From: Heterostelium multicystogenum
Taxonomy: Eukaryota > Evosea > Eumycetozoa > Acytosteliales > Acytosteliaceae
Assembly: GCA_003667245.1 (NCBI GenBank)
Contig: RCNN01000199.1
Coordinates: 1 to 64,000 of the forward strand
Direction: 5' to 3'
DNA: 64,000 nucleotides
Shown piece after piece: positions 50,101 to 62,441 of the stretch; the first letter of the stretch is position 1, and each line of letters begins with the position of its first letter. Position numbers and translations under genes: made by a program. Under the pieces are notes generated by a model. The model saw only the letters and a list, made by a program, of their open reading frames with translations. It was not told the DNA's origin and did no database searches.

Positions 50101-51532
50101 TACATTTCATACAATGATACGATCGATTAAATATTACAGTTGAGCAATCTGTACAATAAATTGGTGTTTGTACAGAATCCACATGCTTAACTGCTATCGG
50201 AGCAGTCAATTTGGAGGCCTCTTGGAAGATCTTTTTCATCCCAATTCAAATCCAATAATAGTTTATAGATCATTAGAGTCTCGCGGACATATCGGACAAC
50301 TTGCTCGGAAGTGATATCCACACGACTGAGCCACTCTTTTCCTCTGAATGTGTATGCGTTTAAACTATGATAGGCAATCAATTTAGTTGGATAAGTTTCT
50401 CTTTTTCTAATGGTTCTGTAGAATGGTACAATATTCTGATATGCCTTATACAATGAATGGGGAGTGACTCTTTGCCATGAAATTTTTATGCTAGTACCTC
50501 CTATGTTCAAGCACTGATATACAGAGCAAGATGGAAGGATAACTAAATCTCCAACTTTTTGCTCAATAACATAGAATCGAATGCCTGAACTAAGAAGATC
50601 ATTGATTGGGATGATCAGTGCATTCTCATCATTTTCTAGAGTGAGACCACCACTTAGCTTGGAATTCCAGAACTCTGATACTTTTGTATGGCTCTCGCTG
50701 TCTGTGCAGAACCAGAATGTTGAGGAGTTAGGAGAACCATTTACCATGAGGTTGTGGCTGATGCTAGCACAACATTCTCTTTGTCCATGTGACCAAAAGT
50801 CATCTCCATCGATTGAAACTGCATTGAAGATGGAGTATAGTAGTTTGAAGGTAGATACGCCACTAAATCGTACCCAATGGTTCTTTCCATCAACCAAGAT
50901 GGAATGTTGCTCTCCAAAGGATCCTTTATGAATTTCGACCATCTCTGTGGGCACCTCAGAGCTTTTCTACTTCTTACACACGGAGCTGATTGAGTTGGGG
51001 GTGTCGAAGTATGTTGAGATGATCTAGGTGTAGATGGAACATGTGGTGAAGAATTTGGTGTATTGATCACCGATTGATTCATTGAATCCACAATTGGAAT
51101 TGGTGATGATGCAAATGACTGTTGATCACCACAACCTAGAAGGTGATCAATGAACCTTCCTAAAGACCATCCCTGATCCGGATATATGATCTCGTTTATA
51201 TCATTGTAATTCTCTCTCAACCATTTTAGATTAAATATATTCTCATTGTGATTATTATTATTAAATTTGTGTGATTCTGAATGAGATGAAGTTAAATACT
51301 GATTGTTGTTATTATTGATAAAATTTGGTGTTGAAGGTGTCGAAATATATGCATTTGTTGAATCATTGTTGTTATTATTTAGACAACTATTGAAATTAAT
51401 AAGAAGGGGATAACCATTAACATTTACATGTTCATGAACAAAATCCTCTTTTAGCTGAGAAATATCGATTTTTGGAGTTTCATAAAAACTTCCAGCGCTA
51501 TCTTTAATCAATGATCTTATGTAATCATTCAT
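47186..51532 (-). CDS. JmjC-domain chromatin protein with R1-type zinc finger and PWWP domain
   Basis: Domains in order: a JmjC region (about 51230-50430), seen as DPLESNIPSWLMER, LPSNYYTPSSMQFQSMEM, CASISHNLMVNGSPNSSTFW, KVGDLVILPS and GGTSIKISW; a ZZ/PHD-like zinc finger (YCTDCSTVIFNRSYHCMKC, DYCIHCIAEG); a 4CXXC_R1 zinc finger (CHQCKLNKP, FCFHCLRNRYNLS, LCLVCQGICNCGACVKKR) with an intron of about 45 bases inside it; Ser/Asn/Thr-rich linkers; a PWWP domain (GSMVWARLGGLSHFFPGRI, YVYFFGDNFL), with another intron (about 48250-48310); and a Gln/Asn-rich tail ending at 47186. R1 plus JmjC is known in plant-type histone H3K9 demethylases; PWWP binds methylated histone. Frame breaks lie near 50785, 50195 and 49935. 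The first ATG in frame is 51532; upstream codons are open but lack ATG. Confidence 0.75.
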
Positions 51533-53941
51533 TCTTTTTAAAAATTCAATGGGCAATCTTGCTCCTTCGAATCTTAATCAAACTTATAATTATAAGATGA
51601 ATTTTATTGGAAATTTGTATAAATAACTAATATTTATAAGCGAAAAGACAAAAGAAGTAAAGTTGAATTTGGTATAATAATGGAAAGAAGAAGAATTGTA
51701 AACTATTTTTTTTGATTTTAAATTTAAACAACAAACTACAAATTGTAATGTATATTAAATTTAATTTTTAAAATATAAAGTATCAACTTCCTCCTACCTA
51801 CTACTACTACTACTTAAAAGATAGATAATAACAATAGTATAGTTGTAATTGTAATAGGTTGTAGTTGTTTTAAAATATTATTTGTAGTTGTTTTTTGGAA
51901 CTTGATAATATTGGTGGTGTACAGTTGAATTTGGCAATAGTAGAGGAATAAATAGTTATAGTTACAGTTACAGCACCTACTAATACTATTGTTAGTATTT
52001 TAGAATGGTTGTTATTGTAGTTGGTGGTAGTGGTTCTGGTGTTGTGGTGGTGATGATGATGTTGATAATATAGTCATCTACTAACTTACTAATATGGTAG
52101 TTGTTGTTTTTATCATATTTAATTAATTAACTATTCAAAGTAGTTTCGTTTTTGTAGAGAGCTACTGTGTGAACTCACGACAATAACATACATGACATAT
52201 AATAAAATAAAACTAAACTAAAAGGGATGCAGAGCAACGTGTTTGAACGTCAAGTGTCAATAATGTCAATTATTAAAAGTTAACACTTTAAACACAATTC
52301 ACACTACTACTACTACTAGTTCACACACACACACTTTAAAGTTCTTCAAACAAATTCAATTTTAAAACAAACAAACCAACAAACAAACACCAAACACACC
52401 AATACCATACAATACAATACAACTTTAGAGAAATTCTATTGTGAATTGAAATATTTAATATCAATAAAATAGTTTAAAGTGGTTAAGGTAAAGGTAAAGT
52501 TAAAGGTTGTTTTTTTCTTGAAAAGTGAAAGTGACCAACAAGCAACCACATGCACAAAACATGTTCATATTTATGAATATTATGTCCTTTCGTTGTTTTA
52601 GATGTATCCAATCTCCGTTCGAGTTTTATAGTTAGTTATTTTTAATAGAATGTAGATTGTGATTTGATTTGTTATCAAATTATTATAGATCTAAATCCAA
52701 GTGTGCACTCAATCTTAAATAAACTGTTAGATCTAAATGTAAAAGAGAGTTGATATCAATGTAGATTGTGATGACAATGATGATGTTATATGGAATGCAC
52801 TGACACTTAGTAAAATTGATTGAATAAAGACCGATTCCTATTTTTAACATTTTGGTTCAATTGGAAGTTCAGTCCATTTATTAATTTTTTATTGTGTATT
52901 TTAATTTACTTATATCAAATGTTACCAAAAGTATATTAATATAAAGTTTCTCTACCTACTATTCTAATTAATAATTCTAATTATTTACAAGTGTTGGACT
53001 ATGTGATAAATCTTGTTATTTTCTAATTTAAAGTATTCAATTTAATCAGTGAAAATTGATTGATATATTAATTGATCTAATAAACCTAAAATAAACCTGT
53101 TAAAAATAATACTAAACTGTTGAGATTTAAAATGGATATATTATAATAATAAAGAACTTTTTGATTATTATAACAATAATAATAGAAATAGTAATAGTAA
53201 TAATAAAATACAATAGTTATAATAATAAATAGTATACAAATAAATATAAAATGTTTCTTGAAATAATATATATATATTTATAAATAAATTTGGGAAGTGA
53301 TTGCTTGATTACAATAATAATCATTAGAAATATTAATTTAATATATCTTTATGGTGTTGTTACCATGCTGAAATTAACCCTCGAATTCAATGATTGACTT
53401 TTGAGGTATGATGATGATTTGACCTCACTCTCACCCACAATAATTATAATTCCCTTAAAAAATTTGATAAAATTATATAGTTTAAAAAGTAAAAGAGTGT
53501 GGCAGAGTCAGCTCACAATTTAATAAATAATAATAGTGGACTTGGGTGTGAATGAAGAAATTCTATTAAATTGGTCCAATACATATCCTCCAAACACATT
53601 ATTATTAATATTAGTCTATAGGTAGATTTGTTTCATGTTCACTTTCTAGATGAAATTTAGATCCGTAGTCCTTCATAACTACTGAACATTGTAAATCTTT
53701 AACTAATAAAACTTTATAGCTTTATAGTTCCAAAATAAAGTTATTTTGATGAACTTATCTTTCACAAGATAAAAGATCCAGATTAACTAAAAAGTATGAT
53801 TAGTCTCTAGAAAAGATATTGATTGATTTCTTTGTGTATTTGGATTAATAATTTAAAATTTTCACACTAAAAATAAGATTTAATGACAACTTTTAATTTG
53901 CACTTTATTTTCTTAACCTCTTAATTAATTGATTAGAATTA
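51533..53941. other. 2.4 kb gap without a supported gene
   Basis: Divergent spacer between the JmjC gene (minus) and the C1orf43-like gene (plus). Very A+T-rich with low-complexity tracts (ACT repeats at 52303-52318, CA repeats at 52322-52334, AAT runs near 53160-53230). I see no ORF worth reporting and no tRNA. Confidence 0.55.
52303..52334. repeat. ACT and CA microsatellites
   Basis: About five ACT repeats followed by a short spacer and six CA repeats. Confidence 0.85.
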
Positions 53942-54935
53942 ATGAATGTTGGTGTAACTTTATATTATTTTGTAATTGTAGTAGTAGTGGCAGGTTTGAC
54001 TGGTGTAAATAATGCTAATAGTGATGGATTGGTAATGGATAACAAGGTTAAAGATGATCATTCATTGCTTCAAACTGTATTGTTGTCGTCTTCAAAACAC
54101 TTGATCTCTTCGATGTTAGAAGATGGCAATACAGGCTTGACAACCTCGAGTTCGTCAGAAGTGCCAAGTATTACATACTCTTCATTTACATTCAAAACAC
54201 TTCTTAATCATAGCTGTAGTTTCTGGTGCATTGGTAAGTATTCTACTTCAATCTATTAAGTGTTATGGATCTCGATTTATGATGACTAACAACTCAATAT
54301 CAAACTGCTGTAGCTATTCTTATCGTTTACACTTGTACAGCTACGTATTAAACTAAAGAATTCGATGGTTGAGAGAATACCAAGGAAGATTATGCCATTC
54401 CTAAGACCTGGTGACTTATCACATGTAAGTTTAACTAAGATTTACTTCATCTAATGATCATATTTGGTAGATAGATATTAATACTTAGCTAACTAATCTA
54501 CAGAAACAAAGAACAGTTATTCTAAAATGAGATTGTAAAGTCTAAACAAACTCAATCGCAAATTAAGCCACAAATTGGTGACCATCCAATCGGTCATTTG
54601 GGATGGGGATCTCCCGGATCAGAATATTCAAAGGTAACACTTTAAAACATCGATTTCAAAGTCTTGGATTATTCTAGAGAGGGCTGCCGTACATTTTGAT
54701 CCAGAGTTAAAGAGAGAACCTAATATGTGTATCCGAGACTATGTCAGTCTCCTATTGGATCGATGTCCACACATGAATAGATCATTGGCAAAAACTCTAT
54801 GTCGATACCTATGAGAAAGCAAGATTCTCCGAATTGGAGTTTACTCTCGATGAATACACTCACTTCATGACTAAATTCTTTGTACTCCTACAAGATCTGG
54901 AGAAAGACTCATCTAAAATTGAAACATTATCATAA
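53942..54935 (+). CDS. C1orf43/NICE-3-like membrane protein
   Basis: The first exon starts with a hydrophobic leader (MNVGVTLYYFVIVVVVAGLT) and a short Ser/Thr-rich region. A second membrane segment follows around 54205-54340, broken by an intron (about 54234-54310), then a basic juxtamembrane stretch (RIKLKNSMVERIPRK), PFLRPGDLSH, intron, GDHPIGHLGWGSPG, intron (about 54633-54675), and NMCIRDYVSLLLDRCPHMN then FSELEFTLDEYTHFMTKFF. The last part resembles the conserved helical end of human C1orf43, a membrane protein tied to endosomal/Golgi traffic and phagocytosis. Similarity is moderate. Some frame changes near 54520 and 54760 are unresolved. Alternative: an unrelated single-pass membrane protein. 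Confidence 0.5.
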
Positions 54936-55548
54936 TGGCAATCCTATCATCATCATCATCATTATCACAATACTGTACATAAATAATATAAATTAAAGAG
55001 AAGATATAAATAAATAAGTCAAATACGTGTAGTATAACCCATTATATATATGATAGTTTGGATTTGATTCAGTTATACTTTTTAATGGAAATTCCAAATT
55101 CAAATTTTTAGATATTTTATTCCTATCAATACACCAAATCTATCAAATATCAAATAGAAATACACCAGACCAAGTTATTAGTCAGTCATCTATAACAACA
55201 AAAATTAAGACATAAATATATTTATTATTAAGTGTTGCTAAGAAAATTGGTTTCAAATCATCAGTCATTTTGGTTGTCCTTTAAAAAGATGTTACTTGTA
55301 ATGTACTAATTAAATTTAAATTTTGATCAAGTTTAAGACTATCCAAACAATAAAATAATGAAATTGAATAAAGTAGTTGTGTGGGATATGAATTCATGAA
55401 GTTCACCAAATCTGCTATTGGGGTGAATTAAATGTACACTAATGTTAACTCAATGTCATTTCACATGAACTATAAGCATTGTATATTTTGAAAATAAATC
55501 CAATACTAACAAAACAAACAAAACAAAACAATTAATTGTTAATTAAAA
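54936..55548. other. Intergenic region between tandem genes
   Basis: 3' flank of the C1orf43-like gene and promoter of the alcohol dehydrogenase. A+T-rich; nothing else seen. Confidence 0.5.
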
Positions 55549-56724
55549 ATGTCTATGAAATGTGCTATATTTAAAGAGAAAGGTAAACAAATAAAATTAA
55601 ACTAAAGATAAATATAAATCTAAATATTGAATTATAAAATAATAATATATAATATTATAATAATAATGATAATAATATATAGGTGCTCCAATTGAAATTT
55701 GTAGTGTACCTATTCCAGAGCCTAAAGATGATGAGGTTAGAATTAAAGTAATGGCATGTGGAGTTTGTCATTCCGATTTGCTTATTAAAAATGGCTTTGC
55801 TACTAGCTATCCACGTGTACCTGGTCATGAGGTTGCAGGTGTAATTGACAAGCTTGGAAAAGGTGTACATAACTTCAAGGTTGGAGATAGAGTTGGTTGT
55901 GGTTGGTTTGGTGGTTGCTGTCATGAGGTAAGTTGGAAAATAGGTGCTGAAAAATCAATGAAGGTCTAATTTTTAATGGTTCATAATCATCCAGTGCCAA
56001 GCATGCTCTGATAATGATTGGGTTTGTTGTCCACATGGAAAGGTGTGCGGAATGCATTATAATGGAGGATATGCCGAATACTGTTGTGTTCCTCATGATG
56101 CTTTGGCAAGAATTCCTGAGGGAATGCCATTTGAAAAGGCTGGTCCTTTACTTTGTGCAGGAATTACTGTATACAATGGAATTAGAAATCAAAATATCAA
56201 GGCTGGTTCGGTTGTATGCGTCCAGGGTATTGGTGGACTTGGACATTTAGCGATCCAATTCGCAAAGAAATTAGGTTATGAGGTAGTTGCTTTCTCATCT
56301 GGAGCAGACAAGGAACCATTGGCTCTTCAACTCGGTGCTAAAACACTACATTGACGGATCCAAGCCCGACGCTATTGAAAAACTTACCAAGATGGCACCA
56401 TTGATGATTGTTATCACTGGCCCAAGCAAGAAAGCAGTAGAATCACTTATCCCCACTCTCCACATTGGTGGTAAGCTTTTACTTCTTGCAGCACTTCCAG
56501 AGCCATTCTCCGTAGACGGCAATATGATTCTCATGAGAAAGCTATCTATCATTGGATGGCCATCAGGAGACAGTAGAGACAGCCAAGACACAATGAAATT
56601 CTCTCAAAACAACGGAGTAGAGGCTATGATCGAGACCTTCCCACTCGAAAAAGCAGCCGAAGCCATAGAGAAGATGGAGAAAGCCAAAGTTAGATTTAGA
56701 TCGGTCCTTGTCATGAATAAATAA
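55549..56724 (+). CDS. Zinc-dependent alcohol dehydrogenase (medium-chain family)
   Basis: Exon 1 is tiny (MSMKCAIFKEK), joined at about 55681 to IEICSVPIPEPKDDEVRIKV. Catalytic zinc ligands are visible as ACGVCHSD and VPGHEVAG. A second intron (about 55926-55993) separates WFGGCCHE from CQACSDNDWVC, the structural-zinc Cys cluster. The NAD(P)-binding fold follows with VQGIGGLGHLAIQFAKKLGY, then SGADKEPLALQLGAK. The frame breaks once near 56341 and resumes with DAIEKLTKMAPLMIVI, ending SVLVMNK. Length (about 340 residues) matches microbial AdhP/CAD-type enzymes. Substrate cannot be told from sequence. Confidence 0.88.
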
Positions 56725-56961
56725 TCAAATCATCAGAAAAAGCAATTGAAAATGATATTTCATTTGCTGTACTTTTGCCCAGGAAAACTCATTGGACACG
56801 TGTGTTATCGAAAATGAATAATGAGAGAAATTCATAAAAATCAAATAAATTAAGATATTTCATTTTCGTTTCATGAACTACATGTATGTGAATTAACAAT
56901 ACATTCATAAGTTAAGCTCATTCAGCACAATTTATAATATATATAAAAGACCAAACTAAGA
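56725..56961. other. Short intergenic region
   Basis: A+T-rich spacer and promoter of the VMA21 gene; nothing else seen. Confidence 0.5.
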
Positions 56962-57574
56962 ATGTCAGATGTCAAGAAAAGAAAGACAGTAAAGAAGACT
57001 GAACAACCAAAAGCTTCTAACAATAACAACAGTAACAACAACAATATTAAAAATGTAAATAAAAAGAATGAGAAGAAAGATAAGAAACAACAAAAAGAGA
57101 ATGAACAAGAGATTGTCGATATCGTAGAGAAAAAGACTGTAAAGAAAGAAAAGGTCGATGATGACCTCAATGAAGCCTCATCTACTACCAAAGGAGGTAA
57201 AGGAGACAAAGCTGTTAAATATGGTCAAAAGAAATATACACAAAAAGAACTGGATGAAATGTAAATATCATTTGCTTTTACAACCTCGATGAAGTCAATC
57301 TTGGTTGGGCCAACCTAAAGCTAACTAACTCTTTTAAATCACTATCTATTTCACAGTCGTCATGCAAACAAATTAGTTCTACTTAAATTTATTATTTTCA
57401 CAATCTTGATGTTCTTGGTGCCATTTGGATTGTATTACCTGTGGATGGATTATGGTGCTGACTATTTCGAAATTATTCGAACAGATAGAACTACCTATGG
57501 TGGTGTCATTGCCATCGTCGGTAATGTCTCTGGTCATGGCATCTTACTGTGTAATGGCATTCTATGAAAAGTAA
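56962..57574 (+). CDS. vma21: VMA21 homologue (V-ATPase assembly factor)
   Basis: The first exon encodes a highly charged Lys/Asn-rich N-terminus of 100 residues (MSDVKKRKTVKKTEQPKAS and onward). An intron (57262-57356) leads to two membrane helices: KLVLLKFIIFTILMFLVPFG then LYYLWMDYG, and VIAIV followed by MSLVMASYCVMAFYEK. This two-helix hairpin with P-x-G-L-Y-Y is the VMA21 signature; VMA21 guides assembly of the V-ATPase membrane sector in the ER. The frame needs one G less near 57519 (CGG for CG). The long charged N-terminus is unlike yeast VMA21, which is only 77 residues. Confidence 0.75.
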
Positions 57575-57601
57575 TAATCAAGCGAAATGCATTGTATAGC
57601 A

Positions 57602-57625
57602 GCAGTAGTAGAATATTACTACTGC
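57602..57625. terminator. Perfect hairpin after VMA21
   Basis: GCAGTAGTA, a six-base loop GAATAT, then TACTACTGC. It lies 28 bases after the VMA21 stop in the convergent spacer. Could mark the mRNA 3' end region; function unproven. Confidence 0.4.
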
Positions 57626-57803
57626 ATACTACAATGTTAGAATATAAATAAATAATAACACGATATAAAACAAACAAACAAATAGATACGATAATAAGTA
57701 AAGACAAGAGGATTTGACACAGATAATACTTTACTATATTGTATTATTTATATATTATATTGAATATGTACAGTTAGGTAGACCTTTATAAGTTTAATAT
57801 CAT

Positions 57804-59057
57804 CTAATCTTTATCGAATAGGAATGGATTTAAAGATGGTCTCTTTTGGTTTTCTTTCTTCAAACTTATTCTTCCGTTGGAATGCACTTTATAGCGTTGC
57901 AGTTGCTGAATAAACTCGTTGTATTCTTTATCTTCGAGCACCTTTGACACGATGTCTCGCGACGAATCCTCAGGCTTCGGCTTGATACGCCTGATAGTTT
58001 CGTGAACTTTGCCCTTGAGCTCCTTGTATCGCTTTTCAAGCAGCTCCTTGGTCTCCTCTGCTTTGTCTTTAATTCGCTTCTCTTTCACGTTGATCTCATC
58101 GAGAATCTTTGGAAATATGTCATTGTAGTGTTCAATGAGGAAAATGGTAATCGAAGTTCCTGCAACGGCATCCGCCGATATATTTACAACATTGCTGCAA
58201 TCCATCGGGTCGTCGCCATAGTCAGACTCAAAAGAACTGTCGAATATCGTTGTTGAAACGCCTGAGTCTTCTATAAAACTGATATCTACACTTTGTCTAT
58301 AATTGCTGCTATCGAGCTGATTCTGCTGCGGTGTGCCCACCTGCTGAGTGAAAGGTGGACGTACAACAAGTCCACCAAATACCAAACCAATCGATTTGGG
58401 TGTGAAGTGATTGTATTTCGACTGAACAACTCCGACATGATACATCAGGTCAAATAACTTTACAAACAATACTCTATTTACATCAGGAAGCATTGGTATC
58501 ACTGTATAAAGCGAAGGACAGATAAGTTAATACCGTGATCTTAAAGTTCTTTGGCATTCGCAAGGCTGCTCAGCAGTCTTGTTTACCATGCATAATCAAC
58601 TTACTGTCTTTAAGTAGTTCAAGATTATTCTCGGCATGATAGTAGAATATCCATTTCAGACGCTGCTCATATGGCACCAGTGGTTCCGTCATTGATATCA
58701 GATCCAGCAAAATGCAAGAGAACGACAGTGGATTCTCCATTTTACTCAGCATTTCTCTAAATTTAGATAGTTGATTATTATCGATGAGCTTTTCAATGGC
58801 TTTGATCGTCGTAAGGTATTCAACATCATTTTTCCTGTCATCCCATTCGAATGTATTCTTATCAGCTGAAACTAAACACATACAACATACACAGAATAGA
58901 ACATGTTAGTAACAAGTCAACACTTAACTCTACTCTGCTTTGTTTTGTTTTGCTTAGACACTCGTATGTAATTACATTTATCTTTAAAGCATGTTAATAA
59001 ACATTCTAAATAAGGCTCAATATCTTTTAAAAGATATTCTCTTTTCTCTTCAACCAT
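57804..59057 (-). CDS. RhoGAP-fold protein, possibly without the arginine finger
   Basis: Three exons: 59057 to about 58960 (MVEEKREYLLKDIEPYLECL); about 58881 to 58569 (ending KLIMH); and about 58504 to 57804. Joined text FSCILLDLISMTEPLVPYEQ, HVIPMLPDVNRVLFVKLFDL and FTPKSIGLVFGGLVVRPP is the C-terminal half of a RhoGAP domain. The N-terminal half, where the catalytic Arg would sit, is not visible; the first exon is short and helical. A Ser/Gln-rich linker and a coiled coil (KEKRIKDKAEETKELLEKRY) follow, ending NPFLFDKD. If the finger is missing, it would bind but not stimulate a Rho-type GTPase. Splicing is in frame and no indel is needed. Confidence 0.65.
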
Positions 59058-59961
59058 TTCTGCTCTTCGTAATGTATTGATTCTATTTATTTATGAATTG
59101 ATTGGCACTGCAGTGATCAATTTGATTGATTCTATTTTTAGTTGAATTTCATGTAAAACGAATATTATTAATAATCAATTCTAAAAATAATAATAATAAT
59201 TATAATAATATCTATTTTTAAATATTCAAATGTTATGTAATTGATGAATAATAATGCCTTTATTTATATACAAATAAGTAATGTTTAAAATAATAATACT
59301 AAACTAATTAATAATAATATAAAAATAAAATTATCTTTAAAAGGTGTGGGGTGTAGTGTTGTGTTTAGTGATTGATTGATTTTTTGATGTCTACAAACTT
59401 TTGAAATTTAGTGTGTTTTACTTCGCAACAATTTATTTATTAATTTATTATTTATTTAATAAAATATGTTATTGCATAGCTTAATATTAATTTTAAATTA
59501 AATAAACATATTTATTTATAAATATATTCTAAAAGAAATTAATTTATATTTTAAATAACTTAAACAACATTTTCTACCAAACTAATTTAATGTTTGTTCT
59601 TTGATAAACAAGAATCAGAATTTTGAGAATTTCGAAAGGATACTTAATTAAATTTCTAAGTTTTTTTAATTTGATCATTAACTTTATAAACACACTCCTC
59701 AATTAATAAACTCAATCAAATTATTTATTTAAGTTTTATTGACTCGACTGGGTGTAAATCTCTTTGAATTCACCCTATGTCTCCAGATATTGGGGTGGGC
59801 TTTATTAAGTCTCCTATTTGCAATCGTAAAAAACAAAACAACCAAAATCATAAAAAAAGTTTGAAAAAACACTTAATTCATATGAAATGAATTGATTGAG
59901 TAATATTAATATCTTGATCGATTATTTGAGAACCACCATTCTGAATGTTTACAATTGGAAA
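59058..59961. other. Divergent intergenic region
   Basis: A+T-rich promoter DNA between the RhoGAP-like and ArgRS genes. The first 66 bases before the ArgRS ATG stay open in frame but have no ATG. Nothing else seen. Confidence 0.5.
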
Positions 59962-62180
59962 ATGTTAAGTCTGTCTATAGGTGGACGACATTCGTTCATT
60001 AGAGCATCAACAGCATCAACTTCTAGCCTCATAGTCAATAGTCTGAAAGACTACCAATCGAATTACAGTGTTAGATTTCAAAGTCAGCATAACAACAAAT
60101 ACAATATCAAGAAACAATGGTTCGATATTGATGCACACTCGACTTACCATCAATTGAGATACCATGTCAACAGAATACTCGAGCCATTGACCTCGACCAC
60201 TACCAAAACAACAACTACAACAACAGCAGCAGCAACACCACAAAGCTATCAACCATTATTCACAGGTGTGACAATTCCAAAGATTAAAGCAGATTACTCC
60301 ATTAACAATACGTTCCAACTGTCAAGAATGTTGAATCAAGACAACAAGCTGACGGTCAATCAGATGAAACAAATGATTCAGGAGGACATGGAAAAAGGTG
60401 GCAAAGATGGAATGCATATCATCAAAGATGTATCGATTGAAAAGAACTTTGTAAATGTCACTCTGTCGCAAAAGTACTTGGAGCAAGCCCTGTGGATATG
60501 GCTGCGTGGAGAGGCTCCAATGTATGAGTTGAATGCGGATCAAAAGAAATCCCTGCAGGTTCCACAGGCGCACAAGTCGGTCTTGGTCGACTTTGCTTCA
60601 CCAAATATGTCGAAAGAATTGCACGTCGGACATTTGCGTTCGATAGCACTGGGTGAATCGGTCTGTCGTATACTAGAGTATCGTTCACATAACGTCGAGC
60701 GTGTCAGTCACGCCGGTGACTTTGGAACTCCAATGGGCATGGTTATATCATATGCACTTGAGAACAAAGCAGATTTCCTTCAACACATTTGGGACAAAGA
60801 CTCGGGATTGACAGCAATGCCCTACATCCCAACTCCCAAGCAACTCTCACAACTCTACTCTGCCGCCAAGAAGCAGAGCAAAGTTGATGCCGAGTTTGCC
60901 AAGCGTGCCCATCTGGCGGCGGCCGAGCTGCAGAAGGGTCCACCAAGTGAGCCTGGTGGTTCCGACCCTGATATCTATCGCGCATGGCTTGATGTATGTG
61001 AAGCATCTCGACATGGATTCAACAAGATTTTCCAAATGATGAATATCACTGCAGAGGAGAGAGGAGAGTCATACTACCGTACCATGCTCGAGCCAGTCAT
61101 CGACGAGCTGCGCTCCCTTAACATGGTCTCGGAGAGTGAGGGAGCACAGTGTGTGTTTCTCGAAGATCAAAAGGTGCCCGTTATCATTAAGAAGAGCGAC
61201 GGCGCCTATCTCTATGCAACCACCGATATAGCGGCTATTAAGAATCGTTTAGTTACCAACGGCAAAGAATGGGTCATCATCATTACCGACGACTCACAGA
61301 AGCCACATTTCGAACAAGTTTTCACTATTGCCCAACTGGCGGGATGGTACAAACCAGCGATCCACCGTGTTGACCATCTTTCATTTGGTGTAGTTCGTGG
61401 TGAAAATGGACTCAAGCTATCGTCACGTGATGGAGATCCACTCGCCCTGGAAGAGCTTCTCGACGAGGCAGTACAGCGTGCCAAAGATGCCACAATAACA
61501 TCACGTTCACTTACACGCGCAGAGAAGATCGACTCGACTCACACAGCACAGCAACTCGACGGAGCAGATCGCGTCGAAGATCGCTTTGAACAAGATAAAT
61601 ACAACACATTGGAACACTACCGCAAGATCGGACTTGGCGCCATCAAATACTTTGACCTCTCACAACGAAGTAACTCCTACACTTTCTCCTTCGACAGAAT
61701 GCTATCTTTCAAAGGAAACACCTCAATCTATATCCTCTACTGCTACACAAGAATATCCACACTCATGAAACGTGCACAATTCGACATAAATACAGTAGAC
61801 TTAAAGTATGTATCAAATTTAACCCATCAACTAGCTAGCTTGTATATGGTTTATTAACAGTCAACTTCTCTCCTTCATTTGTATTGCATTGCTGTTGTAG
61901 TACATTTAAATTCAAAGAGTTTACAGAGAAAGAAAGAAAACTGGTATTGATGATCTCTAAATTCCCCGATGTAATTAGAGCAACGGAGAGCTCATTGAAG
62001 CCAGCAGTGTTATGTGACTATCTTTGGGATATATCCGATTGTTTCCACCACTTCTACGAGAGCGAAAGAGTGATTGGTTCAGATTCAATGGTACAGAAAC
62101 TATTGATTGCACATGTCATTCAGAATATTATCGACACTGGATTCTATTTATTAGGTTTGGAAACTGTAGATAGATTATAA
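59962..62180 (+). CDS. Arginyl-tRNA synthetase, probably with mitochondrial presequence
   Basis: It attaches arginine to tRNA-Arg. The N-terminus (MLSLSIGGRHSFIRASTAST) is basic, Ser-rich and lacks acids, like a mitochondrial presequence; a Thr/Ala/Gln-rich stretch follows. Class I motifs: SPNMSKELHVGHLRSIALGE (HIGH motif), HAGDFGTPMGMVISY, SDGAYLYATTDIAAI, VDHLSFGVVRGENG and LKLSSRDGD in place of KMSKS, as usual in this enzyme. The DALR anticodon-binding domain ends the protein (YNTLEHYRKIGLGAIKYF, then exon 2 from about 61900: FTEKERKLVLMISKFPDVI). Intron about 61806-61900. I chose the ATG at 59962 since no upstream in-frame ATG exists. No indels. Dual cytosolic and mitochondrial use is possible. 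Confidence 0.92.
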
Positions 62181-62441
62181 TAAAAGATTATCATGTCCCA
62201 TAGCTTAAGATAGATTGTTTAAACATTTATTATCTTTTAATTGATAGTTTGTTTGTTGTTTTGGATTTGGCTTTGGCTAATAAAATTGGATATTGGATAT
62301 CAACATAATCTGTACTGTATGTATTTATGTATGTCAATATCATTTATATTTTATGGTTATTATAAGTGAGGGAGGCTGTTGATGTTGTAGCTGATCGATG
62401 ATTATTATTATTATTTATAACGATGCTTTCAAACTCGTTTA

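Noticed and set aside
59896..59961. Upstream start for ArgRS
   Set aside because: The open stretch begins at TTG and has no ATG; the first ATG is 59962.
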